The notes beneath the pieces were generated by a model that was given only the letters and a program-made list of their open reading frames with translations, ran no database searches and had not been told where the DNA came from. Made by a program: the position numbers and the translations under genes. DNA of 6,072 nucleotides from JAJRRH01 sp047638815 (lineage in GTDB: Bacteria; Bacteroidota; Bacteroidia; Flavobacteriales_D; JABDKJ01): positions 1-6,072 of the forward strand of contig JBLIMR010000093.1 of assembly GCA_047638815.1 (NCBI GenBank). The letters are read 5' to 3'. Below, piece after piece: positions 1-6,024 of this stretch. Numbering within the stretch: position 1 is the stretch's first letter; each line of letters begins with the position of its first letter.

Positions 1-12
1 AACTGCTAACCA

Positions 13-651
13 ATGATAAAATTCTTTAGAAAAATACGATACAATCTTATGGAATCAGGAAAAACAGGAAAGTACTTTAAATATGCTATTGGTGAAATAT
101 TGCTTGTGGTTATTGGTATTCTCATAGTTCTACAGATTAATAATTGGAACTCAGCACAAAAAGACATTGCTAAGGAGCAACAAATTCTATTAAGTCTAAA
201 AGAAGAATTTAAACAAAACATTAGGGAACTTAGTTTTGATCACTAGGTAAATTTGAGTTGTATAAATGCAATGACAAAGCTTTTAAATTTTGATGAAAAA
301 TCAGATTCATTAAAATCTTATTCTTTCGGAATTTCCCACAAAACATGTATCGATTGTATTTCGGAAGGTTTAAAGATTGACAAGGAATATTTAGAATTGC
401 AAGAACTTACTTTATTATCCGAGAATCCTAGTACTGATATTCTATTGAAAGAAATTAAGAAGATCAACAGACAAACCTTCTCAATTCTTGGAAATAGATC
501 CAACTATCCTGATTGCGTTTATGAATTTATTGAAGCTAGGACCATATTTAATGGAGAAAAATTGCGATTTTCAGGACAAAGAAGAAATAAAAAAAAATCG
601 GAGTTTGTTCATGATATTTATACCATGTTAAATTCGATAGAATTAAACTAA
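13..651 (+). pseudogene. DUF6090-like membrane protein, interrupted by in-frame TAG
   Basis: The first 77 codons (ATG at 13) give the N-terminus I recognise from Bacteroidota DUF6090 proteins: a basic FFRKIR start, a GKTGKYFKYAIGE stretch, one membrane helix at about residues 27-42 (LLVVIGILIVLQ), then INNWN and a charged, probably coiled-coil region. A TAG stop at 244-246 ends this piece. The same frame then stays open from 247 to the TAA at 649-651 (134 codons) with a soluble charged sequence, as expected for the rest of such a protein, so a single nonsense codon splits what was one gene of about 212 codons. TTG at 253 is the only early restart and is unconvincing. Copy A of the hairpin repeat begins right after the stop. 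The molecular function of DUF6090 is unknown to me. The family call rests on the N-terminus; I could not confirm the C-terminal half by motif. Confidence 0.72.
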
Positions 652-657
652 AAAAAT

Positions 658-726
658 GGCTAACATTGTATATGAAATCGTAGCACCCTGCTGGATGTTA
701 TGCTTCACATACTTGGCCATTAAATC
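658..726. repeat. Intergenic hairpin repeat, copy A
   Basis: This segment is repeated, diverged, at 3140-3206. Bases 661-689 match 3142-3170 at 26 of 29 positions, and the blocks ACATACT and CCATTAAAT recur at the far end. It can fold into one long imperfect stem: GGCTAA (658-663) with TTGGCC (713-718), GTATATGAA (668-676) with TTCACATAC (704-712, one mismatch), and CGTAGCA (679-685) with TGTTATG (696-702, two G-T pairs), around the loop CCCTGCTGGA. It lies just after the stop codon at 651. It could be a transcription terminator, a mobile non-coding repeat, or an attC-like cassette recombination site. The rest of the gap, 727-788, shows nothing I can name. Confidence 0.7.
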
Positions 727-788
727 ACGCTAATTATGATCAACCTTGAGAGGTAAAAGATCTGGAATTATCGTAAGCATTTGTAAAC

Positions 789-2516
789 ATGAAATATATA
801 CTCGCCACTGTTTGGGTTATCGTAATCACTGCCAATATTTATTCACAAGCACCTCTTGTAATTGAAACAAGTCCCGCTTCTCAATCAATGGTCACAGAGC
901 CGGATGAGCCTATCGTTATACTTTTCGATCAGCCTCTTAACGAGGCAACAGTTACTCCAAATACATTACAAGTTTACGGGAGATGGTCAGGTCCAATGGA
1001 GGGCACGTATAGCTTTAATGCTAATTCAACTGAGGTTGAATTTATTCCTGTAACAGACTTTTTCTATGGAGAATGGATTAGGGTACAATTATCCAACGGA
1101 ATTCAAAATTTGGAAGGGATCCCACTTACACATGGATATGGCTTTAACTATTGGACAAAATCCTTACCCGCTTCACTTGACTTGACATTTGGAGCGCAGA
1201 TCAATATGAGACTGCCAGGAGAGGGTGCTATCACTTGTTACGGTGCATATGCAGGTGATCTCAATAATGATGAATTTTCAGATTTGGCTGTCGTTAACGA
1301 AGACTCGGACGACATAAGAGTGCTATTCAATGATGGTTCGGGTGGCTTTGACCCTTTTATAGTTATTGGGATGCCCAATGGTCAAGGGCCCAGCACAAAT
1401 GATGGCACTGATTTTAATCATGATGGATTGATCGATTTGGCCATTGGCAGCACATATTCTGATAACGTGAGTGTTATGAGCGGGAACGCCACAACCATTT
1501 TTGACAGTGAAGTAAACTATCAAACTGGAATCGGTGTTAGAGGTCTTACAATTGCCGATCTGAACGGAGACGGATGGGATGATATTGCCACAGCAAATCG
1601 TGCCGCTAGTACAGTCTCAATACTTATGAATGATGGATCAGGAGTATTTGAGCCTCCAGTAAATATTGACACAGGATTTGATGGTGAAACTTCTATAGCT
1701 TCCACTGACCTGAATGATGACGGCTATATTGATCTGCTCGTGACAACTCATAACAGTAATAATTTGGTGAGTTTATTGAATGATGGCTTAGGAAATTTTG
1801 AAGTGTTTGATTCGGTCACTGTGGGAGACGGTCCTTGGATGCTCACGATTGGAGATGTAAACAGTGATGGTTTTGTGGATGTAGCTATCGCGAGCAGGCA
1901 TTCCAACGACATTTCAATAGTCCGAACGGATGGTTCTGGTGGACTCCAATTTGATGCGAGTTATATCGTTGGTGAATTTCCTGTAGCCATTGATCTAGGT
2001 GATATTGATGGAGATGGTGATTTGGATTTTATTGCAAGTAATGTTAGCGCCTCCAATTATGTACTGATGGAGAATGACGGGTCAGGGGTTTTTCTTAATC
2101 CAAGAATATATCCTTCTCCACCGGGAGGAGGAGCTGCTTGTGCAATTATACATGACCGAAATAATGATGGAGCCATGGACATTTCAATGGTCGATGAGGC
2201 CGTGGATTTTGTTATACTGTACAATAATTCCCTAGCAATTGTTGGCGATAACGAGCTGATAACACCAGATATGGACTTGACACTTTTTCCAAATCCATTT
2301 CAGAACAACATTAATTTGAGCGGGGAAATTATGGGTCCGGTAAAACTGGATTTGTATGATGGTCTTGGCACGCACTTGTTCTCGCAATACATGGGAAGTT
2401 CGAAACGATTTGATTTTAGTGAAATGGATTTGCCGGAAGGGATCTATGTTGCCGAATTATTCCACAACGGTAATTCTCAAACTTTCAAGTTGATAAAAAG
2501 AAAGAAGCATAAATGA
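789..2516 (+). CDS. Secreted Big_5/FG-GAP seven-bladed propeller protein with T9SS type A sorting domain
   Basis: This 575-residue protein begins with a signal peptide (about residues 1-20, ending NIYSQ). Residues 22-125 resemble a bacterial Ig-like Big_5/SbsA-type domain (ETSPASQS, then VILFDQPLNEATV). Seven calcium-loop repeats of the FG-GAP/VCBS type follow at residues 157, 208, 257, 307, 356, 405 and 456 (for example DLNGDGWDD, DIDGDGDLD), spaced 49-51 residues apart, which predicts a closed seven-bladed beta-propeller. The first loop is degenerate (DLNNDEFSD). Most blades end in a phrase like NDGSGVF. Residues about 496-575 are a T9SS type A sorting domain (LFPNPF, LYDGLG, LPEGIYV, FKLIK), so the protein should be exported through Sec and then T9SS to the surface or medium. 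The ligand is unknown; binding or adhesion is plausible, and no catalytic site is visible. No Shine-Dalgarno precedes the ATG, and the signal peptide fixes the start. By eye it is richer in G and C than its neighbours. Confidence 0.93.
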   Translation: MKYILATVWVIVITANIYSQAPLVIETSPASQSMVTEPDEPIVILFDQPLNEATVTPNTLQVYGRWSGPMEGTYSFNANSTEVEFIPVTDFFYGEWIRVQLSNGIQNLEGIPLTHGYGFNYWTKSLPASLDLTFGAQINMRLPGEGAITCYGAYAGDLNNDEFSDLAVVNEDSDDIRVLFNDGSGGFDPFIVIGMPNGQGPSTNDGTDFNHDGLIDLAIGSTYSDNVSVMSGNATTIFDSEVNYQTGIGVRGLTIADLNGDGWDDIATANRAASTVSILMNDGSGVFEPPVNIDTGFDGETSIASTDLNDDGYIDLLVTTHNSNNLVSLLNDGLGNFEVFDSVTVGDGPWMLTIGDVNSDGFVDVAIASRHSNDISIVRTDGSGGLQFDASYIVGEFPVAIDLGDIDGDGDLDFIASNVSASNYVLMENDGSGVFLNPRIYPSPPGGGAACAIIHDRNNDGAMDISMVDEAVDFVILYNNSLAIVGDNELITPDMDLTLFPNPFQNNINLSGEIMGPVKLDLYDGLGTHLFSQYMGSSKRFDFSEMDLPEGIYVAELFHNGNSQTFKLIKRKKHK

Positions 2517-2521
2517 TAGAT

Positions 2522-2565
2522 TGAGTAAATAGAATTTTGGATGAAAAGCGCTATTCTATTACTCA
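2522..2565 (+). terminator. Strong stem-loop after the propeller gene
   Basis: TGAGTAAATAGAAT (2522-2535) pairs with ATTCTATTACTCA (2553-2565): thirteen base pairs with a single bulged A, enclosing a 17-base loop. It starts six bases after the TGA that ends the propeller gene. Position and strength suit a 3' end or mRNA-stabilising structure. There is no run of T after it, so intrinsic termination is only a guess. Confidence 0.5.
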
Positions 2566-2631
2566 TTAAATGAAATGATACCTTGATTGAAAAAGGAATA
2601 TAAAATGACAACTAGCTGTATTTAACGAAAC

Positions 2632-2674
2632 CTAAACAGCATTAAAATGCAGTTTAGCCCCGCTTTAACTGCAT
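2632..2674 (+). promoter_or_regulatory. Mutually exclusive leader hairpins
   Basis: Three segments share complementarity. Segment 1, CTAAACAGCATT (2632-2643), pairs with segment 2, AATGCAGTTTAG (2646-2657), at 11 of 12 positions around a two-base loop. Segment 2 can instead pair with segment 3: ATGCAGTT (2647-2654) is perfectly complementary to AACTGCAT (2667-2674), with AGC/GCT pairing inside around CCC. Only one of the two can form at a time. Segment 3 ends nine bases before the ATG at 2684, so the choice could affect translation or transcription of that gene. A non-regulatory origin from local duplication of a short palindrome is equally possible. Confidence 0.4.
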
Positions 2675-2683
2675 CGATCAAAG

Positions 2684-3049
2684 ATGAAACAGAATAAAAA
2701 TTATTTATCATTTTGGGTCTTAATACCAATGGCTATTATTGCTGGATTAACATTTAATAAACCTTTAGAGATTTTGGTGCACGATACCTACATTATTCTA
2801 AGCAGTATTGAAATTTCAATTCTAATATCATTGATTCTTTTTGTTTCTGGATTAGGGTATTTTATTTACAGAAATAGGGCTATGAATGCAAACCTTACAC
2901 AAGCTCATAAGTGGCTCTCTATTGCTGGTGTAATTGTCTTATTAACACTAATTATTTTGCAATACCTTGTGAATGGAGATAGTCATAATGACGAATTTGT
3001 TGAATATGAAAATATGGAAAAATCAATTCAAATTGCACTAAGCAATTGA
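2684..3049 (+). CDS. Small membrane protein resembling the cytochrome oxidase subunit I HDTY region, apparently truncated
   Basis: The 121-residue product has three predicted membrane helices (about 8-26, 43-62 and 78-96) and a charged tail. The stretch PLEILVHDTYIIL (residues 27-39) closely resembles the segment before helix X of haem-copper oxidase subunit I, where the usual text is like LDIVLHDTYYVVAHFHYVL. Here both haem-ligand histidines of that motif are replaced (by S and E at the matching positions), so it cannot be a working oxidase core. I recall small Bacteroidota membrane proteins of this style with a fourth helix. That helix is present here but in another frame (3046-3132), so the stop at 3047-3049 is probably premature. 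The start is the ATG at 2684, with no Shine-Dalgarno, just after the alternative leader hairpins. Function is unknown; the oxidase likeness is my reading by eye. Confidence 0.7.
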   Translation: MKQNKNYLSFWVLIPMAIIAGLTFNKPLEILVHDTYIILSSIEISILISLILFVSGLGYFIYRNRAMNANLTQAHKWLSIAGVIVLLTLIILQYLVNGDSHNDEFVEYENMEKSIQIALSN

Positions 3050-3132
3050 TTGGATTGATATTATTGGGAATTGGATTTTTATCATATCTTTTGAATATGA
3101 TAATTACTACAACTAAATTAATAACAAAATAA
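3046..3132 (+). pseudogene. Out-of-frame C-terminal helix of the HDTY-like protein
   Basis: Read from TTG at 3046, this frame encodes 28 residues beginning LIGLILLGIGFLSYLLNMII and ends at TAA 3130-3132. This is a clear membrane helix with a basic tail. Inserting one T into the AATTG at 3044-3048 would join it directly after the AAT codon (N121) of the upstream gene, giving a 149-residue four-helix protein. The helix would correspond to helix XII if the protein mimics the end of oxidase subunit I. The repeat copy B then starts at the same distance from this stop as copy A does from the stop at 651, which supports 3132 as the original gene end. Confidence 0.62.
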
Positions 3133-3139
3133 GGCCTCA

Positions 3140-3206
3140 GTTAACACTATATATGAAATCATAGCACCCTTTGGAATGCTCCGCTTAACATACTGACCAT
3201 TAAATT
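3140..3206. repeat. Intergenic hairpin repeat, copy B
   Basis: This is the diverged second copy of the element at 658-726 (26 of 29 identical over 3142-3170; shared ACATACT and CCATTAAAT at the far end). A foldback is again possible: TCAGT (3137-3141) with ACTGA (3192-3196), ATATGAA with TTAACAT (one mismatch), and AGCA (3163-3166) with TGCT (3177-3180). The inner stem changes from AGCA/TGTT in copy A to AGCA/TGCT here and still pairs. The remainder of the gap, 3207-3263, holds only a weak promoter-like TATTTTTT (3243-3250). Confidence 0.7.
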
Positions 3207-3263
3207 ATTCCAATGAAATCATTCATAACGTAACCTTATTAGTATTTTTTCGTACAGCATACT

Positions 3264-4082
3264 ATGAAAAGATGTAGCATTTTATTCTCGTTCTTAGTTC
3301 TAATGTTTTCCACTGCGCAAGCGCAATTACCAAATGGCTCAATAGCTCCTGACTGGACGCTTACTGATATCAACGGAAACGAACACACATTATACTCATA
3401 CCTCGACCAAGGGTATACGGTTATAATTGATTTTTCATGGGTTTTGTGCGGATATTGCTGGCAGTATCATCTTGACGGAGATCTTGAAGAATTATACGCA
3501 AACCATGGTCCAGCCGGAATGGAAGGTGTAAGTGCAACAACTACTGATGATGTGATGGTATTCATGATTGAAGCAAAAGGTGCCAACGTTGATCAGTTAA
3601 ATGGTGTTTATGGATCCTTAGGTGACTGGGTAACTGGCACTCATTTTCCAATTTTCACAGATATGTCATTGAACACTGACTATGCGCTATTCTTTTTCCC
3701 AACAGTATATACCATTTGTCCTGACAGAGTATTAACGCATAGTTCAATAATAAGTGCAGATGCACATTATAACTTAGCTGGTCAATGTGAAGGAGTTACT
3801 ACTGGAATTGAAGAAATTTCATCGTTAAATACAATGACAGTTTATCCAAACCCAGCAAATGAGACCGTTAACGTTTCATTCGAACTAAATAAAAGTCTGG
3901 AAACTACTGTTGAAATCACCAACCTATTAGGTGAGAAAGTTCAAGTTCTAAATTTGGGCACACTTTCACTTGGTTCGCAAAAAATTGAATTGGACTTATC
4001 AGATATTGATAATGGTTTGTATTTTATTTCACTTTCTGGTGAAGGAGATATCAGTACGAAAAAGATTAGAGTCACTAAATAG
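3264..4082 (+). CDS. Secreted thioredoxin-fold (redoxin/TlpA-like) protein with T9SS type A sorting domain
   Basis: This 272-residue protein has a signal peptide (residues 1-20, ending TAQA before QLPNGS). A thioredoxin-like domain spans residues about 25-175: GSIAPDWTLTDINGNEHTL is the usual redoxin entry, C62-G-Y-C65 is the active-site pair (LCGYCWQYH), GDWV follows at 120-123, and FPT at 145-147 supplies the expected cis-proline. The CGYC motif replaces the more usual CGPC of this Bacteroidota family. Two further cysteines (152 and 175) could form a structural disulfide. Residues about 190-272 are a T9SS type A sorting domain (VYPNPANE, ITNLLGEKV, LDLSDIDNGLYFISL, KKIRVTK), so the protein should reach the cell surface or medium as a thiol-disulfide enzyme. 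Its substrate is unknown. The start is set by the signal peptide; no Shine-Dalgarno is present. It ends in TAG, which shows that TAG is a real stop here. Confidence 0.92.
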   Translation: MKRCSILFSFLVLMFSTAQAQLPNGSIAPDWTLTDINGNEHTLYSYLDQGYTVIIDFSWVLCGYCWQYHLDGDLEELYANHGPAGMEGVSATTTDDVMVFMIEAKGANVDQLNGVYGSLGDWVTGTHFPIFTDMSLNTDYALFFFPTVYTICPDRVLTHSSIISADAHYNLAGQCEGVTTGIEEISSLNTMTVYPNPANETVNVSFELNKSLETTVEITNLLGEKVQVLNLGTLSLGSQKIELDLSDIDNGLYFISLSGEGDISTKKIRVTK

Positions 4083-4088
4083 TAAGTC

Positions 4089-4102
4089 GAGATTTTAATC
4101 TC
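4089..4102 (+). terminator. Small hairpin after the thioredoxin-like gene
   Basis: GAGATT TT AATCTC is a perfect six-base inverted repeat starting six bases after the TAG. T-rich sequence follows (TTCAAATTTTG, then CCTTTTGC). It may be a weak intrinsic terminator. The rest of the gap to 4249 is AT-rich, with no gene or clear promoter that I can see. Confidence 0.4.
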
Positions 4103-4249
4103 TTCAAATTTTGTCCTTTTGCTTTCGCAGATATAACCGCGTACATTATTACTTAATTACATTTTTATTGTTTTACAGCATCATCGCAATTTAGCATACT
4201 AAAATCCGTGGGTTCTCAACCAGTCATCATTTATTCGTAATTTAGGAGT

Positions 4250-4996
4250 ATGTTACGATACCTAATTATTCTTATAATCCTTAGCTTCAATCATCAAGTT
4301 ATCGGTCAAATAGATGAATTTGCAGGTGAAAAAATATCATTCTTTTCCTTAGATAGTCTAGAAATCACAGCTGATTTATACGTCATTGAGAACAAAAGAG
4401 CGCCATATATCATATTATATCATCAGGCAAATTCTAGTAGAGGAGAATATAGAAACATTGCTCCTAAATTAAACGACCTTGGTTTCAACTGTATTGCGAT
4501 AGATCAACGATCAGGACATAAGTCTCAGGGTATTACAAATGAAACTTGCAAGCGGGCTATAAAAGCAAATAAAAAAATTCGATTTACAAGTGCAATTCCT
4601 GACACCGAAGCAACGCTGCAATACGTGAAGAACATCCTGAAAGCCGAAGAAATTATTATCTGGGGGAGTTCTTATAGTGCTTCAGTAGTATTTTATTTAG
4701 GAAGTAAATATCCAAGGGATGTTGATGCAATCATAGCTTTTTCACCAGGTGAATACCTAAAAATTAATGATAAATCTATCGCCTCTTTTTCTCCGGATAT
4801 AAATTGTCCAATTTTTATTGCTTCTGGGAAAAAGGAACAAAAGAAATGGGACGATATTTATAATGGAATAACGGTTCAAAAGTCCTTTTTCATTCCAAAA
4901 GTAGGAGGAGCACATGGGTCAAAAGCACTCTGGCCGGATACAAAAGGAAACGAATCATATTGGAATGCAATTAATATTTTTCTCGGATCAATATGA
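4250..4996 (+). CDS. Exported alpha/beta hydrolase (serine esterase-like)
   Basis: This 248-residue protein starts with a hydrophobic leader (about residues 1-20, ending QVIGQ), so it should be periplasmic or secreted; there is no lipobox and no T9SS tail. The alpha/beta-hydrolase pattern is visible in order: strand YIILYHQANSSRGEY (53-67), with HQ at 58-59 at the usual oxyanion position; LNDLGFNCIAIDQRSGH (74-90), the typical 'D-x-R-G' strand; the nucleophile elbow WGSSYSA (138-144) with probable nucleophile S141; the strand CPIFIASGKKE (186-196), where E196 or a nearby acid could complete the triad; and GGAHGSKAL (219-227) with probable catalytic H222. The elbow ends in S rather than G, a known tolerated variant. 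The substrate cannot be told. Start: AGGAG sits only one base before the ATG, too close to act as a Shine-Dalgarno, and the leader peptide fixes the start instead. Confidence 0.88.
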   Translation: MLRYLIILIILSFNHQVIGQIDEFAGEKISFFSLDSLEITADLYVIENKRAPYIILYHQANSSRGEYRNIAPKLNDLGFNCIAIDQRSGHKSQGITNETCKRAIKANKKIRFTSAIPDTEATLQYVKNILKAEEIIIWGSSYSASVVFYLGSKYPRDVDAIIAFSPGEYLKINDKSIASFSPDINCPIFIASGKKEQKKWDDIYNGITVQKSFFIPKVGGAHGSKALWPDTKGNESYWNAINIFLGSI

Positions 4997-5007
4997 ATCA
5001 ATCAATT

Positions 5008-5049
5008 GCTAACGCCCATTTCATAATGTTGCCTTTTTCAGTGGTAACA
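5008..5049. other. GCTAAC junction and hairpin between hydrolase and pseudouridine synthase
   Basis: GCTAAC (5008-5013) lies 11 bases after the hydrolase stop, recalling the start of repeat copy A (GGCTAAC) and the GCTAAC at 5-10 near the left edge. Downstream, TGTTGCC (5027-5033) pairs with GGTAACA (5043-5049) with one G-T pair, around a T-rich loop. The remainder does not match copies A and B, so this may be a different or decayed member, or merely a terminator. Confidence 0.35.
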
Positions 5050-5062
5050 GTAAATTAAAACC

Positions 5063-5938
5063 ATAATCAATCCAACAGAAACACATATTGCCTCTGAACA
5101 ATCTTCTCCTATTAGACTACAGGAATACGGTGTTGGTATTTTCACCGCAGCCATAACAAAGTCAGCCTTAAAAAAAGCAATAAAGAAAAAATTCATTACA
5201 GTTAATGACGTTATTGCCACAACAGCTACCTTTATAAATGGAGGTGACTGCATCAGGATCTCCATACCAGAAGATATCAGTCCAAGAAAGAAACTTGTTT
5301 TTGAACTTGAGGTTTTATTTGAAGATGATCATTTGGCCGTTATCCATAAACCTGCTGGTATTTTGGTCAGCGGCAATAGTTTTAAAACCATTGCCAATGC
5401 TTTAGTCCAAAACATACAAAGTAGTAATCTTCCTGATGCCACAAAGCCTCAGCCAGTTCATCGATTGGATTATGCCACCACCGGGGCTTTATTGATTGGT
5501 AAAACAAACAGTAGCATTCGCGCTTTAAACAAAATGTTTGAGGACAAAAAAGTTCAGAAAACATATTATGCAGCTACCATCGGGGAAATGCAAAAGCAAG
5601 GAAAAATAACTTCTGAAATAGATGGTAAGAAATCACAATCCGATTTTAAATTATTAGAATCCGTTGTCTCAGAAAGATTCGGCAAACTCAACTTGGTCGA
5701 ATTGAACCCTAAAACAGGTAGAAGGCATCAATTACGGATACATATGTCAAGTATCAATAATCCAATATTGGGAGATAAAGAATATGGACTTGAAGATTTA
5801 ATCTTAAAAGGCAAAGGCCTGTATTTACATGCCTACTCGTTGAATTTATTACATCCATTTACAAATGAAGAAGTTTGCATTAAAGATGAACTTCCTAAGA
5901 GGTTTAAGAAAATATTTTTTCCGGATAAGACACTGTAG
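5063..5938 (+). CDS. S4-domain RluA-family pseudouridine synthase, start codon not standard
   Basis: This enzyme class converts uridine to pseudouridine in rRNA or tRNA; the exact target cannot be told. The frame is open from 5054 and encodes, before the first TTG at 5333, a complete S4 RNA-binding domain (RLQEYGVGIFT, KSALKKAIKKKFITVND, FINGGDCIRI; about residues 17-65). The catalytic domain follows: HKPAGILVSGN, HRLDYATTG with catalytic aspartate at residue 136, KTYYA, and GRRHQLRIH at 219-227, then GDKEYG. Residues are numbered from 5063, giving 291 residues, usual for this subfamily. Homologues as I recall them start about six residues before a THI motif. Here that point is ATA-ATC (5063-5068) and no ATG, GTG or TTG exists in frame between the stop at 5051 and 5333. 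Either ATA, ATC or ATT is used, or ATG mutated to ATA. Starting at 5333 would delete the S4 domain. All core motifs are intact. Confidence 0.8.
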   Translation: MINPTETHIASEQSSPIRLQEYGVGIFTAAITKSALKKAIKKKFITVNDVIATTATFINGGDCIRISIPEDISPRKKLVFELEVLFEDDHLAVIHKPAGILVSGNSFKTIANALVQNIQSSNLPDATKPQPVHRLDYATTGALLIGKTNSSIRALNKMFEDKKVQKTYYAATIGEMQKQGKITSEIDGKKSQSDFKLLESVVSERFGKLNLVELNPKTGRRHQLRIHMSSINNPILGDKEYGLEDLILKGKGLYLHAYSLNLLHPFTNEEVCIKDELPKRFKKIFFPDKTL

Positions 5939-5987
5939 AAAAATTTGGTGCAACTTATTGATAAAATGAAAGATGCTAAATACTTTG

Positions 5988-6024
5988 GCTATCAATTTTT
6001 GGGAATTATTACCCGAAAGATAGC
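5988..6024 (+). terminator. Stem-loop downstream of the pseudouridine synthase
   Basis: GCTATC (5988-5993) pairs with GATAGC (6019-6024). Inside, TTTGGG (5998-6003) faces CCC-GAAA (6012-6018) around AATTATTA. It starts about 50 bases after the stop at 5938. A T-run (6048-6053) comes too late for a classical terminator, so the role is uncertain. Confidence 0.4.

Noticed and set aside
244..246. TAG read as an amino acid (alternative code or programmed readthrough)
   Set aside because: TAG properly terminates the genes at 4082 and 5938 at family-typical ends, and no special readthrough context is visible.
1323..1705. Two reverse-strand open frames inside the propeller gene
   Set aside because: They are antisense to conserved calcium-loop repeats and have no recognisable motifs; repeat codon bias explains the open frames.
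1256..2180. Repeated GATxxxGATGG-like DNA as a nucleotide repeat array or CRISPR
   Set aside because: The periodicity of about 150 bases is the codon trace of the seven calcium-loop protein repeats, with no identical repeats or spacers.
3243..3250. TATTTTTT as a -7 promoter element (consensus TAnnTTTG) before the thioredoxin-like gene
   Set aside because: It lacks the final G and there is no convincing -33 TTTG upstream; such strings are common in AT-rich DNA.
4238..4249. TAATTTAG resembling the Bacteroidota -7 promoter box, overlapping AGGAG, before the hydrolase
   Set aside because: Both are too close to the ATG at 4250: the box would leave almost no leader, and AGGAG has only one base of spacing.
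5038..5265. Reverse-strand open frame of 75 codons with hydrophobic residues
   Set aside because: It is antisense to the well-supported S4 domain coding sequence and resembles no family I know.
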